This document shows positions 7,321 through 14,043 of a DNA stretch of 14,883 bases, piece by piece; position 1 is the first letter of the stretch, and the number at the start of each line of letters is the position of its first letter. Source of the stretch: Spirochaetaceae bacterium UBA6243 (GTDB lineage: Bacteria; Spirochaetota; Spirochaetia; Treponematales; Rectinemataceae); assembly GCA_002441395.1 (NCBI GenBank), contig DJVZ01000046.1, positions 1 through 14,883 of the forward strand, written 5' to 3'. The notes beneath the pieces are model-generated. The model made no database searches. It saw only the letters and a program-made list of their open reading frames with translations, and had not been told where the DNA came from. A program made the position numbers and the translations under genes.

Positions 7321-7346
7321 CATCAAAAATCCACAGGAGAATACGC

Positions 7347-7946
7347 TTACTGGTTTGCCTGGAAAATCTTGTTGACCTCGATGATGCTGTCCGCGCGGAT
7401 CTCCTGAATCTGCTTCTGCAGATCGGAAATTTTCGAAATCGACTCATCGACTTTCGCTTTGTCGGGAGACGCGCTCCAGAGCAGATTGTTCAGCAGAAGC
7501 CTCTCGGAACGGACCTCGTTCTGCAAGGGCAGAATCTGCGATGCTGCATCCTGAACGATTTTCTCCACTTTGGCCTTGTCCTCAGCCGAGAGCTTCTGGT
7601 ACTGGTAATAGGAGAATGCCCCGAAACCGGACTGGCCTCTCATACCTGTCGGCCCCATCATTGAACCCTGCGGCATCTGAGGCCTTTGAGCTCCTTGAGG
7701 TCCCATAAAACCGGGCTGGGCATTCATAGAGCCCTGGCCTCTCTGCTGTCCGTGACCATAAGGCCCAAAGCCTGGGGCTTCATTTTGCATCCCAAACCAA
7801 TAATAGCCATAGTTATATCCATAACCCGGGGTTGTTGCACCTGGGCCTCCCGTCTGACCAAAACCCTGCGCGAAAGCGCCAGCAGTGACGGCGACAAACA
7901 TGGCACCTACCATCAGAAGCGTGATCGCCTTTCTCGATGTTCTCAT
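7347..7946 (-). CDS. Spy/CpxP-like secreted protein with Gly/Met/Gln-rich linker (first copy)
   Basis: A 199-residue secreted protein. The signal peptide (about 1-26, ending GAFA-Q) is followed by a long low-complexity linker (about 27-105) rich in Gly, Met, Gln, Pro and Tyr. A helical domain (about 108-199) starts at KLSAEDKAKVEKIVQDA and resembles the LTxxQ helix of Spy/CpxP. An upstream in-frame ATG (7979) would add 11 residues but has no ribosome site. ATG 7946 follows GGGAGGAAGGAT and also fits the promoter, whose predicted RNA start is about 7977. A methionine-rich linker could bind metal; that is speculation. It shares helical-domain layout and promoter type with the gene at 6668-7207, suggesting an old duplication. 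Confidence 0.68.
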   Translation of the reverse strand: MRTSRKAITLLMVGAMFVAVTAGAFAQGFGQTGGPGATTPGYGYNYGYYWFGMQNEAPGFGPYGHGQQRGQGSMNAQPGFMGPQGAQRPQMPQGSMMGPTGMRGQSGFGAFSYYQYQKLSAEDKAKVEKIVQDAASQILPLQNEVRSERLLLNNLLWSASPDKAKVDESISKISDLQKQIQEIRADSIIEVNKIFQANQ

Positions 7947-7984
7947 ATCCTTCCTCCCTTGAAGGTTTTTGTTGTTCATCTAAA

Positions 7985-8011
7985 TGTCGCAGGGAGGAGG
8001 AGCTTGGTTGC
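7985..8011 (-). promoter_or_regulatory. ECF-like promoter motif, copy C (first Spy-like gene)
   Basis: GCAACC (8011-8006), 17 bases, GACA (7988-7985). Predicted RNA start near 7977, about 31 bases before ATG 7946. It lies in the 91-base gap after the upstream gene, where no terminator is visible, so it would boost the Spy-like gene above the operon level. Confidence 0.65.
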
Positions 8012-8037
8012 ACGAAAATGCTAAAGGTTATTTTCTT

Positions 8038-8847
8038 TCATTTTTTACCGTGGCCGCCCTGATTGCCCTGTCCGCCGGATTCGGATTTCCCGGACTGGGA
8101 TTTTCCCGAATCGCTTTGGCCTTCGGCATTCTGAGAGATATCGCCCTGGTTCTTTTTCCCCGAGAGAGAAACTTTTTCGAGCGCTTTTGATACGGCCTCC
8201 GCGGCACTGTGGCCAGCCGAAGTAAATTCCTCAACCGAGACCAGAATCGAACCAAAACCGTCTTCGTCGAGGTCACTCGCGATGAGGACGGACGCAAGCC
8301 GCAGACGATCCTCTTCACCAAGGCCGAATTGGGCCTTTGCGCTTGTCACGACCGAAAGCGCAGCCAGCGCGCGCGCAGTCGCCTTCTGTTTAGCGCCGCT
8401 CTTCGCGACACCCTCTTCAAGCGCCTTCTGGACCTCTGCTTCCGTAAGGCCGGCTCTTATAAAAATGAGCATCTGCTCTATGGCCGAAGAGGCCGTGTTC
8501 CTGTTCGAGGGGAAAATGCCATTTGCCCTAAGTATAGCGGCAAGCCGAACGACGCGCTGGATATCCACTCTCAGAGAAGCGACCAGAATTTCCGGATTCA
8601 CCTGTTTTTGTGCCCCTTCTTCCAGGCGAACGACCAATATCGAGTCGGAAAGACCCAGTTTTTCGAGCTGCTGAACCATTGTATTGACTTCCGGGGCTAT
8701 CGTTCCATACACAGCCACGTTCGAAGGCTTCGCCAACCATGCGGCGACAGTCTGGGCAAAAAGGACAGAAGGAGCGCTGAGAAACAGCAACAGAGAAAAG
8801 AGCCGCATAAATTTAGGCGTAAAGACCTTTGGTCTTGTTTTTTCCAT
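8038..8847 (-). CDS. Unrecognised secreted protein with Gly/Gln/Ser/Lys/His tail
   Basis: A 269-residue protein. The N-terminal signal sequence (about 1-31, ending VLFA-Q) is followed by a largely helical, Ala/Leu-rich region (32-227) and a hydrophilic low-complexity tail (228-269) of Gly, Ser, Gln, Asn and Lys ending HGKK. I recognise no family. Four bases separate its ATG (8847) from the anti-sigma stop codon, so it is translationally coupled to the sigma/anti-sigma pair and is probably part of the same envelope-stress response. Its overall plan (signal peptide, helical body, disordered basic tail) matches the divergent gene at 10276-10818. An inner ATG at codon 14 has no ribosome site. Confidence 0.6.
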   Translation of the reverse strand: MEKTRPKVFTPKFMRLFSLLLFLSAPSVLFAQTVAAWLAKPSNVAVYGTIAPEVNTMVQQLEKLGLSDSILVVRLEEGAQKQVNPEILVASLRVDIQRVVRLAAILRANGIFPSNRNTASSAIEQMLIFIRAGLTEAEVQKALEEGVAKSGAKQKATARALAALSVVTSAKAQFGLGEEDRLRLASVLIASDLDEDGFGSILVSVEEFTSAGHSAAEAVSKALEKVSLSGKKNQGDISQNAEGQSDSGKSQSGKSESGGQGNQGGHGKK

Positions 8848-8851
8848 ATCT

Positions 8852-9505
8852 CTACAACCTTAAAAGACTGCTCGAACCACCGAAGCCATCGTCGACCTGC
8901 ACCGCCGCTTTCGGGTCCGAAATCCATCTGTCGCCGTCGATGACAAAGTTATAGACGTAAACCCGTCCTTTCTTGAGCGGCACCAGCACTTCCCACATGC
9001 CATCGACGCTCGCCTTTTTAAGAACATACGTTCCGGGGTTCCATGAGGTAAAATCGCCGGCAAGTTCTACGGTACTGGCTTCCGGGGCATAGAGCACGAA
9101 TTTGACGCTGACGGTGTCCTTAGTTCTTGTGCCAAAATAAAGACCCAGGCTCAAACCGAGGATGAATATCGCCGCAGCCGCAGCCACAAGCGCCGGCCTG
9201 GAACGGATTATGTGCGAGGGCCTTTTCTCCCCACCTATTGCCTTCATCACGCCATCCGCAAACTCCGACGGAACTGAACCCAGTGTACCTGACCGGCGCG
9301 CGGACCCGACACCGGAATCGGCCGCAATATTCGCTTCGGTATTCGCATCGCGCTCGATAAATGGCAGCAAGGCGCGAAATTCATGGGCACATGTCTCGCA
9401 ATCCGCGAGATGCATGCGGAATTCGTCCAGGGAAGAGGTCATCATCCCGCGCTCACCCCGCTCCCACGCATCGACGAATGCCCGCGCTTCCGTACAGTTC
9501 ATCAT
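8852..9505 (-). CDS. Transmembrane anti-sigma factor with zinc module and C-terminal CBM48 domain
   Basis: A 217-residue protein with three parts. The N-terminal cytoplasmic anti-sigma zinc module has C4, then H32-x3-C36-x2-C39, the ZAS/zf-HC2 pattern that binds ECF sigma factors. One membrane helix follows (about 104-125). The extracytoplasmic domain (133-217) looks like an AMPK-type glycogen-binding/isoamylase early-set (CBM48) fold: FVLYAPEASTVELAGDFTSW (136-155), WEVLVPLKKG (171-180), YVYNFVIDGDRW (183-194) and DP (197-198), with the aromatic residues expected at the carbohydrate face. It overlaps the sigma gene by 4 bases (ATGA), so it is co-translated. I infer that it sequesters the sigma factor until an envelope signal, perhaps a glycan, releases it. 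ATG codons at 9505 and 9502 are both possible starts. Confidence 0.88.
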   Translation of the reverse strand: MMNCTEARAFVDAWERGERGMMTSSLDEFRMHLADCETCAHEFRALLPFIERDANTEANIAADSGVGSARRSGTLGSVPSEFADGVMKAIGGEKRPSHIIRSRPALVAAAAAIFILGLSLGLYFGTRTKDTVSVKFVLYAPEASTVELAGDFTSWNPGTYVLKKASVDGMWEVLVPLKKGRVYVYNFVIDGDRWISDPKAAVQVDDGFGGSSSLLRL

Positions 9506-10152
9506 AGAGATATACCCCCCGGGGGCCGCTTCGGTTGCACATTTTCCGCTAAAGCCTCGCGCAATTGCTTCCGCGCGCGAAAAAGCCTCGATTTGACAGC
9601 TTCCTGTCCAAGACGCAGAACTTTCGCGGTCTCTTCGACCGAAAGCTGCGCAAAATAATACAGCTCTACCGGTTTCCTCAGATCCACAGGCAAAGAGGAG
9701 ACAGCCTCACGCAGGGCCTGGAACTCACACGCCCGCTCGGCCTCTCCCGCGGGGTCATCAGGCGGATTCGTCACCTGCTGCCTTACAAACGCGACCTCTC
9801 TCTGCTTCCTCGATGCAAAAAGCCTGATATGCGTGCGCACATTGTTGGCGGCGATGGCGAAGAGCCACGCGGAAAAACTCTCTCCTCTCTTGAAAGAGGC
9901 GAGCGATCTGTATGCCCGGACAAATACTTCCTGCGAGGCGTCCTGCGCATCCTCTTCTGAACGCATGCGCATCCGGCAAAACGCGAGCACCCTGGCGCTA
10001 TATTTATTGACAAGAAATCGGTATGAATCTATATCGCCATCAAGGACCCGCGCGATAATGGAATCTTCGCGGTTCCTTTCCGCCGCCTCTTTCATGCTGT
10101 CGGGCTCTGCGTGTCCCAGAGTATCCGCGTGGCCTTGCATGCCTAAAAGCAT
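9502..10152 (-). CDS. ECF-type sigma-70 family RNA polymerase sigma factor (first)
   Basis: A 216-residue extracytoplasmic-function sigma factor. Region 2 (about 44-111) includes YRFLVNKYSARVLAFCRM, the DAQDASQEVFVRAYRSLASF helix that reads the -10, and FSAWLFAIAANNVRTHIR. Region 4 (about 146-200) includes LPVDLRKPVELYYFAQLS and a recognition helix EAVKSRLFRARKQLREAL. The first 25 or so residues lie before the core, and starts at codon 5 or 20 are possible; ATG 10152 has a purine-rich GGGAAAGAG just upstream. It is first in the leftward transcript and coupled to its anti-sigma gene. The promoter-like motif ahead of it (copy B) recurs ahead of four neighbours, so it probably transcribes itself and them. 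Confidence 0.93.
   Translation of the reverse strand: MLLGMQGHADTLGHAEPDSMKEAAERNREDSIIARVLDGDIDSYRFLVNKYSARVLAFCRMRMRSEEDAQDASQEVFVRAYRSLASFKRGESFSAWLFAIAANNVRTHIRLFASRKQREVAFVRQQVTNPPDDPAGEAERACEFQALREAVSSLPVDLRKPVELYYFAQLSVEETAKVLRLGQEAVKSRLFRARKQLREALAENVQPKRPPGGISL
9512..9538 (-). promoter_or_regulatory. ECF-like promoter motif, copy E (inside sigma gene, before anti-sigma gene)
   Basis: GCAACC (9538-9533), 17 bases, GTAT (9515-9512), inside the last codons of the sigma gene. The predicted RNA start falls on or next to the anti-sigma ATG (9505), giving a leaderless anti-sigma message. Because it is within coding sequence this copy is less certain than the intergenic ones. Confidence 0.5.
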
Positions 10153-10197
10153 ACTCTTTCCCGGCCCCTTTTTCCAGAATGATTTTTTCTCTTTGCT

Positions 10198-10224
10198 GCA
10201 ACCGAAACGACGATCGCGCGGTAT
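10198..10224 (+). promoter_or_regulatory. ECF-like promoter motif, copy A (rightward secreted gene)
   Basis: GCAACC (10198-10203), 17 bases, GTAT (10221-10224). Predicted RNA start near 10231, about 45 bases before ATG 10276. It faces copy B on the other strand, with 22 bp between their -10 elements. Confidence 0.68.
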
Positions 10225-10246
10225 CCATTGTCAAACACATTATCAT

Positions 10247-10273
10247 ATACCCTGAAAAAGGGACGGAGGTTGC
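10247..10273 (-). promoter_or_regulatory. ECF-like promoter motif, copy B (sigma factor autoregulation)
   Basis: GCAACC (10273-10268), 17 bases, GTAT (10250-10247). Predicted RNA start near 10240, about 88 bases before the sigma gene ATG. Its -35 overlaps the ribosome-binding site of the rightward gene (GGAGG, 10265-10269). Confidence 0.68.
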
Positions 10274-10275
10274 AT

Positions 10276-10818
10276 ATGATTTCAAGATACAGACTGGTGA
10301 CGTTCGTTCTGCTGCTGATGCTCAGCCTGGGAGGCGTCTCCGGAGTCATTGCGCAGACGACTGATACTTCCACCGAAACGGATGAACTGCAGAATGACAT
10401 TACGACCGTGAACGCGGCGGCCGAGCTCGACCAGACAGCGCTTCTCATAAGACTCAGCGCGCAATTTCAGGTTGAGCTTGCGGTACTGGAAAACCTGAGC
10501 GCTCAGGGATACACCGCAGGTCAGATATGGCTCGCGCTCGAAATTTCACAGCAGACGGGTGCCGGGCTTGCGGTTTCAATAGCACAGGCCGCGAGCATCG
10601 GCGGTGACGGCCATGGATGGGGCGTACTTGCCCAGGCGCTGGGCATCAGTCCTGGTTCGCCAGAGTTTCTGGCGCTCAAAGCACAGATGAGGAACCGTAC
10701 GCGGACTATGGCTTCAGACATCGCCAAAGAGCATGGAAAGGACCCGGACAATTCTGACAGAGGCTCTGCGGAAAAGGACAACTCCAAAGGCAATGGCGGC
10801 CAAAACGGTAAACATTGA
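10276..10818 (+). CDS. Secreted protein with WG-ALG type motif and Gly/Asn/Lys/His tail
   Basis: A 180-residue secreted protein. The signal peptide (about 1-26, ending VIA-Q) is followed by an acidic Thr-rich linker and a helical region (52-140). It contains GYTAGQIWLALEISQQTG (78-95) and GHGWGVLAQALGISPGSPEF (112-131), a pattern of paired short helices that I associate with small secreted proteins of unknown role. The tail (150-180) is hydrophilic and ends GGQNGKH. The longest frame begins 48 bases earlier, but ATG 10276 follows GGACGGAGG at six bases and opens directly into the signal peptide. It is the only rightward gene of the cluster, with ECF-like promoter A upstream and a terminator downstream. 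Function unknown; envelope-stress role inferred from context. Confidence 0.72.
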   Translation: MISRYRLVTFVLLLMLSLGGVSGVIAQTTDTSTETDELQNDITTVNAAAELDQTALLIRLSAQFQVELAVLENLSAQGYTAGQIWLALEISQQTGAGLAVSIAQAASIGGDGHGWGVLAQALGISPGSPEFLALKAQMRNRTRTMASDIAKEHGKDPDNSDRGSAEKDNSKGNGGQNGKH

Positions 10819-10860
10819 CATGTTTTGGCGCTGACGTTGCTGCCCGCGATTGACTACCCC

Positions 10861-10888
10861 AAAAGGCTCACTTCCGTGAGCCTTTTTT
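10861..10888 (+). terminator. Rho-independent terminator after the secreted gene
   Basis: An 11-bp perfect stem, AAAAGGCTCAC/GTGAGCCTTTT, with a TTCC loop runs into six T's. It ends the rightward unit 43 bases after the stop codon. The A-rich left arm may also serve weakly in reverse. Confidence 0.9.
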
Positions 10889-10911
10889 CATGTATGATAC
10901 AGGCACTTTCC

Positions 10912-10954
10912 TTGGCCGGCCCGAATTATTACTCTATAGGTATTACTCTATAAG
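10912..10954 (+). promoter_or_regulatory. Putative promoter(s) with duplicated -10, upstream of the M16C protease
   Basis: TTGGCC (10912-10917) lies 17 bases before TATAGG (10935-10940). The -10 belongs to a 14-base unit that is repeated directly in tandem (10927-10940 and 10941-10954, 13 of 14 identical), giving a second -10, TATAAG (10949-10954). The second has only a poor -35. The leader to ATG 11035 would be about 75-90 bases. Confidence 0.45.
10927..10954 (+). repeat. Tandem 14-bp direct repeat
   Basis: Two adjacent copies of TATTACTCTATA followed by GG or AG, differing at one base. They overlap the presumed -10 region of the protease gene. Confidence 0.85.
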
Positions 10955-11034
10955 AAAAAAGGGAGTCAGAAGAAAAACCAGCCCGGGCCGGATTCTCTTC
11001 CTCTCTGATATTGCTACAAGTACAGGAGTTATCC

Positions 11035-14000
11035 ATGCCATTCGTGCTTCAAAAAGAGACCTCGGTCCCCGAACTGGATTCGATTCTCAGATTGTATCGT
11101 CACGAGCCGACGGGAGCCCGCCTCCTCTCCGTCATCAACAAGGATGAAAACAAGGTTTTCGGCGTCACATTCCGGACGCCGCCACAACGCAGCGATGGCG
11201 TCGCCCACATCATCGAACATTCAGTCCTCTGCGGTTCCCGCAAATATCCCGTAAAAGAACCTTTTGTCGAGCTCATGAAAGGTTCGCTCAACACCTTCCT
11301 CAACGCGATGACCTATCCCGACAAGACCTGCTATCCGGTCGCGAGCACGAACCTCAAGGACTTCTACAATCTCATCGATGTCTACCTCGACGCGGTATTC
11401 TATCCGAACCTCACCAAACACACGTTCATGCAGGAAGGCTGGCACTACGAAGTCGATCCGGCCACCAAAAAGCTCAGCTACAAAGGTGTCGTCTTCAATG
11501 AAATGAAAGGGGCTTACTCCGACCCTGACGATCAGCACGACGATCTCTGCCGGCGGAGTCTCTATCCCGATACGCCCTATGGCCTCGATTCAGGAGGCGA
11601 TCCGCTGGAAATTCCCTCCCTCACCTATGAAGAATTCGTCGGTTTTCACAAGAAATATTATCATCCCGCGAATTCTTTCATTTTCTTCTACGGTGACGAT
11701 GATCCCGAAAAGCGTCTCGCCATGATGGACGATTGGCTTACTTCTTTCGGCCAGGCGAACATCGAATCTCTTCCCTCAGCGCAGCCCGAGTTTTCCGAAC
11801 CGCGCCACCTCGAGTACCGATACCAGGCGAGCGAACAGGATGAGCCAAAGGCGTACACCGCGATCAACTGGGCTCTCTATGAACATGGAGATCCCGTGCT
11901 TTCGATGAAGGCCTCGATTCTGTTCCATATTCTGATAGGGACGCCCGCTTCGCCGCTGCGCAAGGCGCTGATCGAATCGGGGCTCGGAGAGGACCTCGCT
12001 GGTTTTGGTCTGTCGGAAGAACTGCGCAAGACAGCCTTCTCGATCGGACTCAAAGGCGTGGCGCCTGACAAGGTTGGCGACGTTGAACGGCTCATCCTTT
12101 CGACGCTTGAGGAGCTTTCCCGCGACGGTATCGATTCCGACACCATCGCGGCATCGCTCAACACCATCGAATTCGCTCTCCGCGAAAAAAATACCGGCCA
12201 CTTCCCCCGCGGACTGGCAATCATGCTCGACGGACTCAACGACTGGCTCTACGACAAAGATCCCATTGAGTCGCTCTCGTTTGCCGGGCCTCTCGAAAAA
12301 GTCAAAAAAACCGCGGCGGAGAATCCGAGGCTTTTCAGCGAACTCATCGACTCGCTCTTGCTGCGCAACACCCATCGGACTACCGTCGCGCTCTTGCCCT
12401 CGCCCGACGCCAACCGCGAACGCGAGGAAGCTGAGAAGACCATGCTCGCCCGGGCGCAAGCCGCTCTCGACGCACAGAAGCTTCAAGAGATAGAGCGGAC
12501 CGCGGAAATGCTCAAAGTTTTGCAGGACACGCCTGACAGCCCCGAAGCCCTGGCCACGATCCCTGTCCTCTCCCTCGACGATATCCCGAAAGAAGCGCCC
12601 GTGCTGCCTTCCGAGCCGCTCGATCTGGGCAATGGCGGCGCACATGGCGCGCCGGACGAAGCGCGCGCGTATTACCACGAACTTGCGACGAGCGGGATTC
12701 TGTATCTCGACTTGGGCTTCGACTTTGGCGCGCTCGAGTCGAAGCTTCTGCCCTATGTGAGCCTATTGGGGCGTTTCCTGCTCGAGATGGGCACCGAGGC
12801 GGAAAACTTCGTGCAGCTGATTCAGCGCGTCGGCATGCATACCGGCGGCATCCGGAGCACGTCGGTGTCCGCGACGCGTTGGGATGACAGAAAGCCCGCG
12901 CCATGGTTCTTCCTGCGGGCGAAGGCCCTGCCCGAAAAGGCCGCCATTCTGGCGGACATTCTGGTGGATGTTCTGGCGCGGGCGCGGTTCGACGACCGCG
13001 AGCGCGTCCGGCAGATCGTGCTCGAAGAAAAGGCGCAGGCGGAGGCGATGCTCGTGCCGGCCTCGCCCCGCATGGTCGGGCTCAGGCTGCGTTCGCGCTA
13101 CAATCCGGCCGATTGGGCCTCAGAGCGCCTCTACGGGATCGAACACCTGTTCTTCCTGCGCGATCTGGCTCGGCGCATAGCCGAAGAAGACTGGCCTTCT
13201 GTGTTGGACGACATGGAGCGCGTGCGCGGCGCGCTCATCAGCCGTGACAATCTTGTCGTCAACGTGACCTCGGACCGGGCAACGCTCGCGGCATCCGCGG
13301 ATGCCATCGCGCGCATAGCCGGCGCGCTGCCGGCACGGCGAGCGTTGGCGGCGGGCGGAGCAGTCGACTCAGACATGCCCTGGATCGACGAGGCGCTCGC
13401 GGCCTGCGGCGTTTCCGACGGCAGCGCGCCGGCGAGCCCTTCCGGCGGCCTCCGCCCAAGCCTCGAGACGCTCGAACTGCCGACCCAGGTGAACAGCGTC
13501 GGCATGATTTTGCCCCTCCGGCATCTGAAAAAGGTGGCCGGCGGAGCCTATGTCGCCTCCAAATATCTCGATGTCGCCTACCTGTGGGAGCAGGTGCGCG
13601 TCATGGGCGGCGCCTACGGGGGCTACTCGAGCCTCGACCCGGCGTCCGGCCTTCTGATGCTTCTTTCGTACCGCGACCCCAACCTCGAGCGGACCATCGA
13701 CGTGTATCGCAAAGTCGCGGCGTATTTACGATCATGTGAGGTTCCGAGAGAGGAAATTCAAAAATCGATCATCGGCACAATCGGCGATGTCGACGCCTAC
13801 CAGCTTCCGGACGCGAAGGGCTTCAACGCCCTCATGAACGAGCTCACCGGCTATACGCAGGAGACGCGCCAGTCCATCCGCGACCAGATATTGGCCGCGG
13901 ACATCGGTGACTTCCACCGCCTTGGCGAGCTGATCGACGAAGCGGCGCGGCGCTCGATGATAGTCGCGCTGGCTGCTCCGGAGAGGATCGGGAAAGCGTT

Positions 14001-14043
14001 GCCGGCGCTTCCTTCGCCGATCGAGCGCCTCTCAGTGCATTGA
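11035..14043 (+). CDS. M16C metalloprotease, presequence protease (PreP/Cym1)-like
   Basis: A 1002-residue zinc peptidase of the insulinase family, subfamily M16C, whose known members form a closed chamber and degrade short unstructured peptides. The inverted zinc motif HIIEH is at 58-62, with the third ligand E156 in GVVFNEMKG (151-159). The stretch EHSVLCGSRKYPVKEPF (61-77) and the following SLNTFLNAMTYPDKTCYPVAS are strongly diagnostic of PreP. The M16C-associated helical hairpin is around 460-520, and the C-terminal half holds the two non-catalytic M16 domains. Length matches full-length PreP. The start is ATG 11035, six bases after AGGAG; a TTG 24 bases upstream is less likely. No signal peptide is seen, so it is probably cytoplasmic. 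It overlaps the convergent M16 gene by 12 bases. Confidence 0.93.
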   Translation: MPFVLQKETSVPELDSILRLYRHEPTGARLLSVINKDENKVFGVTFRTPPQRSDGVAHIIEHSVLCGSRKYPVKEPFVELMKGSLNTFLNAMTYPDKTCYPVASTNLKDFYNLIDVYLDAVFYPNLTKHTFMQEGWHYEVDPATKKLSYKGVVFNEMKGAYSDPDDQHDDLCRRSLYPDTPYGLDSGGDPLEIPSLTYEEFVGFHKKYYHPANSFIFFYGDDDPEKRLAMMDDWLTSFGQANIESLPSAQPEFSEPRHLEYRYQASEQDEPKAYTAINWALYEHGDPVLSMKASILFHILIGTPASPLRKALIESGLGEDLAGFGLSEELRKTAFSIGLKGVAPDKVGDVERLILSTLEELSRDGIDSDTIAASLNTIEFALREKNTGHFPRGLAIMLDGLNDWLYDKDPIESLSFAGPLEKVKKTAAENPRLFSELIDSLLLRNTHRTTVALLPSPDANREREEAEKTMLARAQAALDAQKLQEIERTAEMLKVLQDTPDSPEALATIPVLSLDDIPKEAPVLPSEPLDLGNGGAHGAPDEARAYYHELATSGILYLDLGFDFGALESKLLPYVSLLGRFLLEMGTEAENFVQLIQRVGMHTGGIRSTSVSATRWDDRKPAPWFFLRAKALPEKAAILADILVDVLARARFDDRERVRQIVLEEKAQAEAMLVPASPRMVGLRLRSRYNPADWASERLYGIEHLFFLRDLARRIAEEDWPSVLDDMERVRGALISRDNLVVNVTSDRATLAASADAIARIAGALPARRALAAGGAVDSDMPWIDEALAACGVSDGSAPASPSGGLRPSLETLELPTQVNSVGMILPLRHLKKVAGGAYVASKYLDVAYLWEQVRVMGGAYGGYSSLDPASGLLMLLSYRDPNLERTIDVYRKVAAYLRSCEVPREEIQKSIIGTIGDVDAYQLPDAKGFNALMNELTGYTQETRQSIRDQILAADIGDFHRLGELIDEAARRSMIVALAAPERIGKALPALPSPIERLSVH

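Noticed and set aside
7313..7979. ATG at 7979 as the start of the first Spy-like gene
   Set aside because: No ribosome site, and it lies at or before the predicted RNA start (about 7977); ATG 7946 has a strong GGGAGGA site and opens into the signal peptide.
10206..10234. TTGACA on the minus strand (10234-10229) as a sigma70 -35 for the first sigma gene
   Set aside because: The hexamer 17 bases downstream is GTCGTT, with no acceptable -10 nearby; the GCAACC-N17-GTAT arrangement explains the region better.
10799..10829. Inverted repeat GCCAAAAC/GTTTTGGC over the stop codon of the secreted gene, as a terminator
   Set aside because: The loop is 15 bases and no T-run follows; the 11-bp hairpin with six T's at 10861-10888 is the clear terminator.
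11776..12678. 300-codon minus-strand open frame inside the M16C gene
   Set aside because: It is the antisense shadow of a well-supported protease, has no ribosome site and no recognisable domain.
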